From NCBI RefSeq assembly GCF_009720385.1, contig NZ_WARX01000034.1, positions 1 to 64,000 on the forward strand: a stretch of 64,000 nucleotides of DNA, written 5' to 3'. The stretch is from Catellatospora vulcania (lineage in GTDB: Bacteria; Actinomycetota; Actinomycetes; Mycobacteriales; Micromonosporaceae). This document shows, piece by piece, positions 18,328 to 29,689 of the stretch. Numbering within the stretch: position 1 is the first letter of the stretch; every line of letters begins with the position of its first letter. The notes beneath the pieces are model-generated. The model was not told the DNA's origin, searched no databases, and worked only from the letters and a program-made list of their open reading frames with translations. Made by a program: the position numbers and the translations under genes.

Positions 18328-19293
18328 TCAGCGTGCCGGTGGAGGCGGCGGCGGGTCGATGGCGATGCTCACCTGGGCGTACGGCCCGAAGTTGCCCGAG
18401 GCGTCCCAGGCCCGCACCCGTACCGTGTAAACCCCGAAACCGGTGAACGGGACGTAGCCGCTGGTGCCGCCGACTTTGCTGGTCAGCGTGCCGTTCAGGT
18501 AGATCTCGTACCCGACGAGGAACGTCTCGTCCGTCGCGGCGTCCCAGCGCACCGTCAGGTGGTCGGGCGACATGCCGCCGATCCGCAGGTTGGCGGGTGC
18601 GGTCGGCGGGATCGCGTCCGGCAGTTGGCCGACGTGGAGTGGCGCGAACGGGGAGATGTTGCCGGCCGCGTCGACAGCCCGTACCCCGTAGGTCGTGACC
18701 ATCGGTGGCGGGGTCGGCATACGGTAGCTCGCCGTCGTCGAGGTCCCGATCTGGGTGGATCGGTGGAAGATCTGGTACTCGACCACGCCGGTGTCGTCGG
18801 TGGACGGCGTCCAGACAATGCCGGTGAACGAACCGGTCACGAAGTGAACGTTCGTCGGCGTCGAGGGCGGGGTCACATCGACCGCCGGCGGGCCGGAGCA
18901 GGGTGCGCCGTTGACCGTGCAGCCCTGCGGCTCACCGCTGCCGCTCGCCACCCAGCCGAAGCTGGTCGAGGCGCCAGGCGCCAGCGTGCCGTTCCACGAC
19001 ATGTTGGTGAAGACGAAGCGGCTGCCGTCACGGGTCATGCTCGCGTTCCAGTACGAGCCGAGCGTGGTGCCGGCCGGCAGGTCGAACTCGACCCGCCACG
19101 AGGTGAGCGTCGCCGCACTGGGGTTGTGCACGGTCATCTTGCCGACGTAGCCGCTGGACCAGTGGCTTTCCTTGGCGAAGGTCACGGTCGCCGCGTGTGC
19201 TGGAGCGGGCAGGAGGGTGATCGCACCCACGCCCAGGACGACTGCCGTGGCGAATCGGGCGAGCCGGCGCACAGGAGCAGTTGGTAGCCTCAT
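18328..19293 (-). CDS. Secreted CBM2 protein with two fibronectin type III domains
   Basis: This exported, non-catalytic-looking protein has 321 residues. The signal peptide is about 34 residues (PAHA cleavage). A cellulose-binding CBM2 domain follows (about 35-130), with the typical WSSGYVGKMTVHN, SWRVEFDLP, FTNMSWNGTLAPG and paired cysteines CTVNGAPC. Two FnIII domains come next (about 140-225 and 230-315), each opening with DxxPPxxPxN. No hydrolase or LPMO domain is present, so it probably binds cellulose or chitin and acts as a scaffold or expansin-like helper. The ATG has no ribosome-binding site; a promoter overlaps an inverted repeat immediately upstream. Confidence 0.88.
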   Translation of the reverse strand: MRLPTAPVRRLARFATAVVLGVGAITLLPAPAHAATVTFAKESHWSSGYVGKMTVHNPSAATLTSWRVEFDLPAGTTLGSYWNASMTRDGSRFVFTNMSWNGTLAPGASTSFGWVASGSGEPQGCTVNGAPCSGPPAVDVTPPSTPTNVHFVTGSFTGIVWTPSTDDTGVVEYQIFHRSTQIGTSTTASYRMPTPPPMVTTYGVRAVDAAGNISPFAPLHVGQLPDAIPPTAPANLRIGGMSPDHLTVRWDAATDETFLVGYEIYLNGTLTSKVGGTSGYVPFTGFGVYTVRVRAWDASGNFGPYAQVSIAIDPPPPPPAR

Positions 19294-19294
19294 G

Positions 19295-19331
19295 TCGATG
19301 AAGTCTATAGATATTCATCGATCATTGGCAA
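19295..19331 (-). promoter_or_regulatory. Promoter overlapped by an inverted-repeat operator
   Basis: On the minus strand TTGCCA (19326-19331) and TAGACT (19302-19307) are 18 bases apart. The -10 ends 8 bases before the ATG of the CBM2-FnIII gene. TCGATGAA and TTCATCGA (19295-19302 and 19314-19321) form 8-base arms that overlap the -10 hexamer. A repressor bound there would block polymerase. Confidence 0.5.
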
Positions 19332-19459
19332 CGGCCGCCGTCGCGGTCAGCGCTGTCACGAACCGGTTCATGGTCGCGGCATCCTCGCGACTCGCCGGCT
19401 GCCTCGGCGGCCCGGCCCCGTATCCGGGGTGGCCGTCGTCGCTCGTCCAGAGCGGGCCG

Positions 19460-19490
19460 GGCGCGGAGGACCTGAGTGGTCCTCCGCGCC
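19460..19490 (-). terminator. Terminator of the ThuA/dehydrogenase gene
   Basis: Thirteen-base arms (19460-19472 and 19478-19490) enclose a 5-base loop, starting 22 bases past the stop codon at 19513. Confidence 0.65.
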
Positions 19491-19512
19491 TGGCGATGTG
19501 CCGGCTAAGCGA

Positions 19513-23394
<3,882 letters not shown>

Positions 23395-23736
23395 GATCGG
23401 TTGGCACCTCTTCCGTGGAAGAACAATGAAGACGTGCGCCGATCACGTCTGGATGACCAGCCGTCGGCCGCACCGTGGCACGGTCGGCCTCAGGCTGGGT
23501 TACAACTCGATGGGTGGTGCCGCGCTCGCCCGCAAAGTGGAGGGTCGAACGAGCGCTCTGCTGTGGTGTGGTTCGCACCGGTCCGGCTGCGGTGTCGGGA
23601 TCGGACCATCTCTCGCTTCACCGAAGTCGAGAGGTGCCGCATGCCGGCTGCCGCAACCGCACTGCCTGTCGTGAGTGGTCTCCAGCGAGCCACGATCGAG
23701 GGCGTGGGCCTTCACCTCCTCCCCCGGTCGACCCGG

Positions 23737-23754
23737 CGGGAGAGCGCTCTCCCG
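23737..23754. promoter_or_regulatory. Perfect 18-bp palindrome, CelR/LacI-type operator
   Basis: CGGGAGAGCGCTCTCCCG is an exact palindrome. Its core resembles the LacI-family CelR operator of actinobacterial cellulase genes (TGGGAGCGCTCCCA), here with two extra central bases. It touches the downstream edge of the -10 box of the putative promoter for the ThuA/dehydrogenase gene, as expected for repression. Confidence 0.6.
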
Positions 23755-23780
23755 TCTATTGCAGACAGTTAAACAGACAA
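23753..23780 (-). promoter_or_regulatory. Putative promoter of the ThuA/dehydrogenase gene
   Basis: On the minus strand TTGTCT (23775-23780) and TAGACG (23753-23758) are 16 bases apart. The -10 lacks the final T of the consensus. The adjoining palindrome supports the assignment. Confidence 0.35.
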
Positions 23781-23955
23781 TTTCGTCGTTGTGAAGTCTC
23801 ATCGCGTGCCGACCGTGCGGGGTTCCCACGGGCTGGATACCACCGTTCCCGCTCACCTCGGCACTGACGTTCGGCGATGCGCCCACGGCACACCAAAGCC
23901 CTGGCGACTCGACGGGTGCTCGCACCAGCCGGGGACAGTGCCGTCCGGAACCTTC

Positions 23956-23961
23956 TAAGAT
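23956..23961 (+). promoter_or_regulatory. -10 box of a probable leaderless promoter
   Basis: TAAGAT ends 7 bases before the ATG at 23969, with no ribosome-binding site in between. This argues for that ATG over the one at 23960, which overlaps the box. Confidence 0.4.
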
Positions 23962-23968
23962 GCGGCGA

Positions 23969-24703
23969 ATGGGCTGGGAGACACTGGGGCAGTGGGGTGA
24001 CAACGTCGCTCGCATCGAGCCGCTCGCCGGCGGAGTCGCCAACGACGTGTGGAGCGTGCGCGTCGACGGGCGCCGCGCGGTCGGCCGTCTCGGCACCCGC
24101 AGCGATGCCGATCTCGCCTGGGAGACCGAGCTGCTCCGATACCTCGACCGCGAAGGTCTGACCGTGCCGGTCCCGATCCCGACCACGGACGGCCGGCTGT
24201 TCGCCGACGGCCTGGTGGTGATGACCTACGTGGACGGCGGGCCGCCCGAGACGCAGGCCGACTGGCATCGCGTGGCCGGCACGCTGCGCGAGCTGCACCG
24301 GTTGACGCAGGGCTGGCCGCAGCGCCCCGGGTGGCGATCGTCGACCGACCTCCTGCACGTCGAGACCGGGACGAGGATCGACCTCGGTGCGATGCCCCCG
24401 GAGTCCGTCGCTCGATGCCGAGCAGCTTGGGCGCGGCTCACCGGGCGTCCGACATGCGTCGTCCACGGCAACCCGCAGAACCCTGGCAACGTCCGCATGA
24501 CCGCGGATCAGGTCGCGCTGATCGACTGGGACGAGACGCACGTCGACGTCCCCGACCTCGACCTAGTGCTGCCAGACAACGCCGCCGACCTCGACGACAT
24601 CGCGCACGACATCGCCGCGCAGGCGTCGGCCGCGTGGGAAGCCGCCGTCTGCTGGGACGACGAGTACGCAGTCAGGCGGCTCGCCGAAGTCAGAGCGGTC
24701 TGA
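23969..24703 (+). CDS. APH-like phosphotransferase with altered catalytic motif
   Basis: This protein (244 residues) has the aminoglycoside/choline kinase-like fold: an N-terminal nucleotide-binding lobe (LAGGVANDVWSVR, glycine-rich loop) and a C-terminal lobe with MTYVDGGPPE in the hinge and LIDWDETHVDVPDLDL holding the metal-binding Asp (Asp186). The catalytic Brenner motif normally reads H-G-D-x-x-x-x-N. Here it is HGNPQNPGN, with Asn168 in place of the base Asp, caused by AAC instead of GAC. Such a change would be expected to cripple phosphotransfer. The protein may be inactive, repurposed, or tolerate Asn. The start is chosen from the leaderless promoter; the ATG at 23960 is the alternative. 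Confidence 0.8.
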   Translation: MGWETLGQWGDNVARIEPLAGGVANDVWSVRVDGRRAVGRLGTRSDADLAWETELLRYLDREGLTVPVPIPTTDGRLFADGLVVMTYVDGGPPETQADWHRVAGTLRELHRLTQGWPQRPGWRSSTDLLHVETGTRIDLGAMPPESVARCRAAWARLTGRPTCVVHGNPQNPGNVRMTADQVALIDWDETHVDVPDLDLVLPDNAADLDDIAHDIAAQASAAWEAAVCWDDEYAVRRLAEVRAV

Positions 24704-24750
24704 GAACACTTTCGAGGACCTGGGCCATCGGTGCTCGACCGCGGACCTCG

Positions 24751-24789
24751 GCTGACGATTCGCGCGACTATGGCGCGCGAATCGTCAGC
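24751..24789. terminator. Bidirectional terminator hairpin
   Basis: Perfect 16-base arms (24751-24766 and 24774-24789) with a 7-base loop lie between two convergent genes, about 47 bases after one stop and 31 from the other. Confidence 0.75.
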
Positions 24790-24820
24790 GTAGGCAGGTT
24801 GCAGCCCCGGACTCGACTGA

Positions 24821-25810
24821 CTAGGTGGCGGCAGTCGGCGGCGTGACGTACTTCGCGTCCTTGCAGGCCTGCGAGTATCGGGTGGGGACCCGCCAGTAGG
24901 CGAGGAGATCGGCGCCGAACTCGTCGCGCAGTGTCTTGGTGCCGAAGCCGTGGTTCGGGCCCGAGTAGCCGCCGGCGTGGTTCTTGACGTACTTCGCGAA
25001 CTCGTCAGCGGTCCGGTCGGGGACGAGGGTGATGAAGTAGCGGAACTCGATGCCGCAGGCTCCCTCGTAGGCGATCGGGTGCCGGGGTACCTTCCAGCAG
25101 CCGCTCTCCAGCTCATAGGCGGGAAAGTAGCGCTCCTCGCGCACCCGGGTTCCGAAGGTGTCGACCGAGTCCCGCTGCGCGCTGCCCACGAGGTAGATCG
25201 ATTGGCCGGCGGGAGCCTCGCCGTTGATCACTCCCGCGGACGCGATGGTCAGCCGGCCGTTCCCACCCATCTCCAGCCCGTATCGAATCGACGTGGCGAA
25301 AGTCAGCGGCGGGTCGACACGCTGATCGATCCGGGTCAGGTCCACCTGGTCGACCTGCCGGCCGTCGAGTACACCGCAGTCGGGGTCGGGCTTGCTTCCG
25401 AAGAAGGTCTCGGCCGCGTCCGGCAGCTGGAAGAGTGTCACGACCACTGCCACTATGTTGATGGACTCCTTGAGACGCTGTTTGGTGGTCGGCCGGTCGG
25501 GCTGAGGATCCGGCCCGGCCGGGTCCGCAGCGGGGCCGCGCCGCCGAAGTCTGCCGAGCAGCCAGACGAGCGGCACCACGGCCAGGCCCACGAAGAAGAT
25601 CGATATCCGGGCCCAGCTCGGGATGATCTGGTACGAGAGAAGGATCGCCGACCCGAGTGCCGCGGCCAGGCCGACTGCCAACACGTGCCGGAGCCGAACG
25701 TTCTCTCTGAGCGCGTGCTCGACGGCGGCTGCCGCGGTCCGGCGCCGCGGTGCCGACTCGCCCGCGGTGTCGTCAGGGCTGGGTGCGGGGGCGGGGTCAG
25801 GCGCGGGCAT
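24821..25810 (-). CDS. Membrane protein of unknown function
   Basis: I do not recognise a family. Of 329 residues, the first 45 are Pro/Ala-rich and acidic, then basic. Two transmembrane segments follow (about 42-62 and 66-86). A third hydrophobic stretch (about 117-135) leads to a soluble domain of 200 residues with four cysteines (DCGVL, GCWKV, GACGI, QACKD) and many aromatic residues, probably outside the cell with disulfides. The ATG at 25810 lies inside the end of the upstream GH16 gene (14-base overlap), so the two are probably co-transcribed. A start at 25828 is possible. A link to cell-wall or glucan handling is only positional. Confidence 0.65.
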   Translation of the reverse strand: MPAPDPAPAPSPDDTAGESAPRRRTAAAAVEHALRENVRLRHVLAVGLAAALGSAILLSYQIIPSWARISIFFVGLAVVPLVWLLGRLRRRGPAADPAGPDPQPDRPTTKQRLKESINIVAVVVTLFQLPDAAETFFGSKPDPDCGVLDGRQVDQVDLTRIDQRVDPPLTFATSIRYGLEMGGNGRLTIASAGVINGEAPAGQSIYLVGSAQRDSVDTFGTRVREERYFPAYELESGCWKVPRHPIAYEGACGIEFRYFITLVPDRTADEFAKYVKNHAGGYSGPNHGFGTKTLRDEFGADLLAYWRVPTRYSQACKDAKYVTPPTAAT

Positions 25811-26753
25811 AGATCTTGATCCAGTCAACGTGGAGCGTCACCTCTGCCGGCGTGCCGCCATCGCGGCAGGGGGTGAAACTGTCGCAGCCTTTGTCCAGCT
25901 GGAGCGCGAGATGCATGGGCGAGGTGCTTGGCACGAGGGAGGCACTCGCGGTGGCGTTCGGCACCGACCAGGTCTGCCGGCCGTCGAGATAGAAGATCAC
26001 CCGGCCCGGCAGCCAGTCCACCGCGACGGTGTGCCAGCTGGTGAAGTCCGCTCGTACCAGCTGGTCCTGCTTATTGGTCTTGGTCTTGTTGTGCAGGTAG
26101 TTGAGCCCGGTCGCGCGCTCGCCCTTGTTGACCTCGATCATGTTGATCTCGCCGTCCTCCGGCCACTGCTCCGACTTGGGCCACAGCAGCGCCACGCCGT
26201 TGTAGCCGGCGCCCCGGTCGACCCTCAACCGCACCTCCCACCTGCCGTACAGCTGGTTGACCCGCGAAGCGATGCCACCTGAGACGTCGCGGCCGTCGCG
26301 AATCGCGCCGGTGATCCGCAGCTCGCCGTCGCGAACCGCGACAGCCTCCCGTACCCGGGGGTGGTTGCCATACGGATCGTGGTAAACGCCCCACTTGCCG
26401 GTGTCGAGGGCGGTGCCGTTGAACTCGTCGCTCTGCACCAGGCTCCACCGGACTGGCGCGGGACTGCTCTGCTCCGGCGGCCGCGACGTCTTGGGCGGCA
26501 CCGGCGGCGCCGGCGGCGAGGATGTAACGGTCGTCGGAGGGCTGGCCGGTGCCGTCGTCGGAGGGCCGGCCGGTGCCGAGGCGCCGGCGTCCGTCGGGGT
26601 GGGCGGGACCGCGGAGCCATCCGAAGTGGCGGTGCCGGCCGGTGGATCCGGGTTGCCTCGAATGCCACTGCATGCGAGAAGCATGGCGACGGCCAACGCG
26701 TTGACGGTGATCATTGCGGCTACGCGGAGCAGTGGCTTTCCGTGGACGGCCAT
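25797..26753 (-). CDS. GH16-like lipoprotein with altered catalytic motif
   Basis: This exported protein has 318 residues. The lipobox LLAC anchors Cys28, then comes a Pro/Thr/Ala linker of about 90 residues, then a GH16 jelly-roll (WSLVQSDEFNGTALDTGKWGVY, RWEVRLRV, WHTVAVDWLPGRVIFYLDG). Family members hydrolyse beta-1,3/1,4-glucans or galactans. The active motif is normally E-[ILV]-D-x-x-E. Here it reads EINMIE: Glu202 and Glu207 are kept, but the middle Asp is Asn204. Activity may be reduced or changed, or the protein may only bind sugar. GAGGAG precedes the ATG at 26753 at good spacing. The next gene overlaps its end. Confidence 0.83.
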   Translation of the reverse strand: MAVHGKPLLRVAAMITVNALAVAMLLACSGIRGNPDPPAGTATSDGSAVPPTPTDAGASAPAGPPTTAPASPPTTVTSSPPAPPVPPKTSRPPEQSSPAPVRWSLVQSDEFNGTALDTGKWGVYHDPYGNHPRVREAVAVRDGELRITGAIRDGRDVSGGIASRVNQLYGRWEVRLRVDRGAGYNGVALLWPKSEQWPEDGEINMIEVNKGERATGLNYLHNKTKTNKQDQLVRADFTSWHTVAVDWLPGRVIFYLDGRQTWSVPNATASASLVPSTSPMHLALQLDKGCDSFTPCRDGGTPAEVTLHVDWIKIYARA

Positions 26754-27121
26754 GGGCATCTCCTCAGTGCGAGTGGGCAGCACGGGGCGCACCGCGATAC
26801 GGCGATATCGACGGTGAGCGACGAGAGAGAGACTATTTGTAGTGAGTCGAGCCGAGCCAGGTTCTCCGCCCACATCGGTCCTGCCGACGTGGCAACGCGC
26901 AACGATTCGGCACCTCGTGAAGGCCGGCCGGGCCAGGACGTTCGATGATCGTTGACCGGCGGTAGTAGCTCACGTCCATTCACGTCGATGATCGGCGCTG
27001 GTGGCAAGCCTGATTCGAGCTGGACGGCCCGGCCGGAGTGCTCCCCGCTTGATCGGCTACCCGACAGCCTGCAGAGGCCGATTGACGCTACCGTCGCGGT
27101 GATCACCCCCGTGGAGGAACC
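26754..27121. other. Divergent intergenic region
   Basis: About 370 bases lie between the GH16-like gene and a secreted-protein gene, so two promoters are expected. GC content is lower near 26815-26900. I saw no long dyad and no convincing promoter pair. Confidence 0.4.
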
Positions 27122-27934
27122 GTGTCCCCTCGTCGTATCTCCGTCCTTTCCGCTGCCGCCGCCGGCCTGCTCGTGCTGGCCATGCCAGGCGTCGCCGCGG
27201 CCTCCGTGCCGCTGTCCAACGACTCGGTCACCCTGTCGAGCACGCCGGAGTCGTACAACTACAGCACCACCAACACCTACTGGTCGGTGGTGGCGCTGCA
27301 GTCACCGAGCAGCGCCGACTTCGACCTCGCGCTCTCCGGCGGCGGTGTCGCCCTGGGCACCAGCACGCAGGGCGCCGGCCGCACGGACTTCATCGCGGTC
27401 AACTCCAACAGCGGCTTCCGGCCGCTCGGCCGCTATCTGGCGACGGTCACGGCCTACAGTGGGTCGGGGACCTACTCGGTGCAGCGCCAGACCGGGGCGA
27501 CCTCGATCGTGCTTCCGGCGATCACGCATCCGGGCAGCACGGGGGCCTCCGATCCGGACCTCGCCTTCGCGGTCCTCCCTGACGACGACATCGTCTCCAT
27601 CGCCGACATGTGGCTCACCGCGGGTCAGGCCTTCTGGGCCTCCACGCCCACCGCGGGACAGCACCTGTATCTGATCAGGAGCACGGCGGGCACCCCGTCC
27701 ACCTACGTCCGCAACCGGACCGCGGCGGCGTCCGGCCAGTCGGTGGCGGTCGTCGACGGGTGTACGAAGTACACGCCCACCGTCACCGGATGGCATGCCC
27801 TGGTGCTCGTCGACGACCGGGAACCCGAGCTGCCGCAGGTGCCCGCCGACGGGATCGCGCACGCGTTGAAGCTGGTGGACCCGGCGACCCCGAACACGTG
27901 CCCGGTGAAGAACTTCCCCGCCGCCACCCCCTGA
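27122..27934 (+). CDS. Secreted protein of unknown function
   Basis: This exported protein has 270 residues and a signal peptide of about 27 residues (MPGVAAAS). The body has a beta-strand pattern rich in Ser, Thr and Gly, with two cysteines (VVDGC and NTCPV) likely paired. No catalytic or carbohydrate-binding motif is obvious. Two halves look related in rhythm (SADFDLALSGGG and ASDPDLAFAVLP), which could reflect pre-peptidase-C-like or beta-sandwich repeats. The start is GTG at 27122 with GTGGAGG upstream. A near-perfect hairpin follows the stop. I do not recognise the family. Confidence 0.65.
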   Translation: MSPRRISVLSAAAAGLLVLAMPGVAAASVPLSNDSVTLSSTPESYNYSTTNTYWSVVALQSPSSADFDLALSGGGVALGTSTQGAGRTDFIAVNSNSGFRPLGRYLATVTAYSGSGTYSVQRQTGATSIVLPAITHPGSTGASDPDLAFAVLPDDDIVSIADMWLTAGQAFWASTPTAGQHLYLIRSTAGTPSTYVRNRTAAASGQSVAVVDGCTKYTPTVTGWHALVLVDDREPELPQVPADGIAHALKLVDPATPNTCPVKNFPAATP

Positions 27935-27941
27935 CACCATC

Positions 27942-27975
27942 GCTCCCCCGCGACTCGGCCGAGTCCCGGGGGAGC
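27942..27975 (+). terminator. Hairpin after secreted protein gene
   Basis: A near-perfect long dyad (GCTCCCCC to GGGGGAGC, one internal mismatch, almost no loop) begins 8 bases after the stop at 27934. Confidence 0.55.
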
Positions 27976-28180
27976 CGCGGTGCGAGTGGCGAGTCCGACC
28001 CCGGGAGCGCCGGGCGGAGTCGCCACGGCACGGGTGCGTAAACAGGTTGTCATCACCAGACGCCGCGACGATGATGGCCAGGATCCGCCGGGTTCGGCGA
28101 TCCTGCGCCTGACCGGCGTTTCGATGGCACGCGAGCGGATCGCCGAGCGCCCGACCATCACCAGACGACGGAACCCCACC

Positions 28181-28849
28181 ATGGATCTCGCCCGACGCCG
28201 TGAGCTCGCCCGCCGGGCGCTGGACGGCTACGACAGCGGCCCCGACGCCACGACGCGGGCGCTGGCCGCCGCGTGGGCGAAGATCGCCGACGCGGCGGGG
28301 CTGATCCTGGTCGAGGGTCTCAGCGACCAGATCGCCGTGGAGGCGGCCGCGGCCGGACGCGGCCGGGATCTCGGCGCGGAGCGCGTCGTGATCGTGCCGA
28401 TCGGCGGTGCGCACGCGATCGGCCGGTTCCTGGCCGAGCTGGGTCCGCTGGCCGCCGAGCTGCGCCTGGCCGGCCTGTGCGACGTGCGCGAGGAGGAGGT
28501 CTTCCGGCGCGCGCTGGTCGCCGCACGGGTCGGCTCGCCGCGTACCCGCGCAGACATGGCCGAGGTCGGGTTTCACGTCTGCGTCGACGACCTCGAACAG
28601 GAGCTCATCCGCGCGGTCGGCGCCACCGCGGTCGAAGCCCTGTTCGACTCCCAGGGCGATCTGGGGTCGTTCCGCTCGCTGCAGAGCCAGCCTGCCTGGC
28701 GGGGCCGGGAGCCCGAGCGGCAGATGTGGCGGTTCCTGCGCGCCGGCTCGCGCCGCAACCTGCGTTATGCGCGGCTGCTGACCGAGGCGGCGACGGATCG
28801 TGACGCCCTGCCCCGGCCGCTCGCCGCGCTGCTCGACCAGACCGGCTGA
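28181..28849 (+). CDS. Stand-alone TOPRIM domain protein (OLD-like)
   Basis: This 222-residue protein consists mainly of a TOPRIM domain. The acidic residue Glu45 lies in LILVEGLSDQ and Asp101 in AGLCDVREEE, the two metal-binding positions. The C-terminal part (FHVCVDDLEQELIRAVGA and GSFRSLQSQPAWRG) matches the helical end of OLD-family nucleases. Full OLD proteins carry an N-terminal ABC ATPase, which is absent here and not encoded nearby. Metal-dependent nuclease or nucleotidyl-transfer activity is possible. The start ATG at 28181 is chosen by conservation; the upstream ATG at 28127 is possible. It converges with a methyltransferase gene, 7 bases apart. Confidence 0.78.
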   Translation: MDLARRRELARRALDGYDSGPDATTRALAAAWAKIADAAGLILVEGLSDQIAVEAAAAGRGRDLGAERVVIVPIGGAHAIGRFLAELGPLAAELRLAGLCDVREEEVFRRALVAARVGSPRTRADMAEVGFHVCVDDLEQELIRAVGATAVEALFDSQGDLGSFRSLQSQPAWRGREPERQMWRFLRAGSRRNLRYARLLTEAATDRDALPRPLAALLDQTG

Positions 28850-28856
28850 GCTCGGC

Positions 28857-29513
28857 TCAGCGGCGGCGGACCGCCGTCAGCACGGCGTCGTGGATGGTGA
28901 CCGGGTTGCCGTCGGGGTCGGTGACCTCGCGACCGGGCGTCTCGGTGCGGATCTCCCAGTCGCGTTCGTCCAGCGTGGCCGCGACCTGCTCGGCCGTGAA
29001 CATCAGTTCCGGCAGACGGGGGCGGCCGATGGTGGTGTCGAGGTCGGACGGGTGATGGCCGACGATGAGCAGCGTCCCGCCGGGGCGTACGGCGGCGGCC
29101 AGGCGGCGGTGCAGCGCCTCCAGCGCGGGGCGGGGCATGTGCATGAACTGCGCCGAGATCAGGTCGTACCGGGCCGGCGCGGGGTCCCAGGACAGGACGT
29201 CGGCCTGCTGCCAGGTGATCCGTTCGGCGAGCTGCCCGCCCTGTGCGGTGACGGCGTCCGCCGCGCGGCGCAGTGCCACGGTGGACACGTCGACTCCGGT
29301 GACCCGCCAGCCCTGGGCGGCGAGCCAGATCGCGTCGGCGCCCTCACCACTGCCGACATCGAGCGCGTCGCCCGGCTTGAGCGCGGCGACGGTGGTGACC
29401 AGGTGCGGGTTCGGGTTGCCGCTCCAGACCCGGTCGGTCGAGCCGTATCGCTCGTCCCAGAACTCCGCGGTGAACATGATCTCGATCGGGTGTTGCGTCT
29501 GCGCGTCGGTCAC
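28857..29513 (-). CDS. Class I SAM-dependent methyltransferase
   Basis: This protein has 218 residues with the Rossmann methyltransferase core: motif I LDVGSGEGADAIWLA, motif II VTGVDVS, motif III near YDLISAQFMHMP and a post-core GGTLLIVGHHP. The opening FWDERYGSTDRVWSGNPNPHL is typical of small-molecule (thiopurine or tellurite-type) and uncharacterised actinomycete methyltransferases. GGAGG 8 bases upstream favours the GTG at 29513. The substrate is unknown. The gene runs divergently from the long palindrome at 29603-29667. Confidence 0.85.
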   Translation of the reverse strand: MTDAQTQHPIEIMFTAEFWDERYGSTDRVWSGNPNPHLVTTVAALKPGDALDVGSGEGADAIWLAAQGWRVTGVDVSTVALRRAADAVTAQGGQLAERITWQQADVLSWDPAPARYDLISAQFMHMPRPALEALHRRLAAAVRPGGTLLIVGHHPSDLDTTIGRPRLPELMFTAEQVAATLDERDWEIRTETPGREVTDPDGNPVTIHDAVLTAVRRR

Positions 29514-29602
29514 GGTGACCACCTCCGCGACCACCTTCCCGCCCACCCCACCCACCCGCAAACAACCTTGCCGTTCCAGCAAACCAAACCCCCCGCCCAG
29601 CC

Positions 29603-29667
29603 GCGTTGATCATGAAGTTGTGGCGGCGACACGCCGTCGAGCCGTGCCATAAGTTCATGATCAACGC
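29603..29667. repeat. Long intergenic palindrome, class with GATCATGAAGTT arms
   Basis: Exact 14-base arms (29603-29616 and 29654-29667, GCGTTGATCATGAA and its complement) extend imperfectly by about 8 more bases around a central GC-rich loop. The element lies between a methyltransferase and a cellulase gene. I recall similar elements scattered in Micromonosporaceae. It also lies at the 3' end of the cellulase gene and may act as its terminator. Confidence 0.7.
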
Positions 29668-29689
29668 GATCGTGGGGTGGGTGGGGTGG

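Larger units (their letters stand above)
23395..23959. other. Intergenic region with promoter and palindrome
   Basis: About 565 bases separate two divergent genes. The palindrome at 23737-23754 and a promoter-like pair at 23753-23780 face the ThuA gene, giving a leader of roughly 350 bases. I saw no gene in the leader; frames in it are Arg-rich and unconvincing. Confidence 0.5.
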
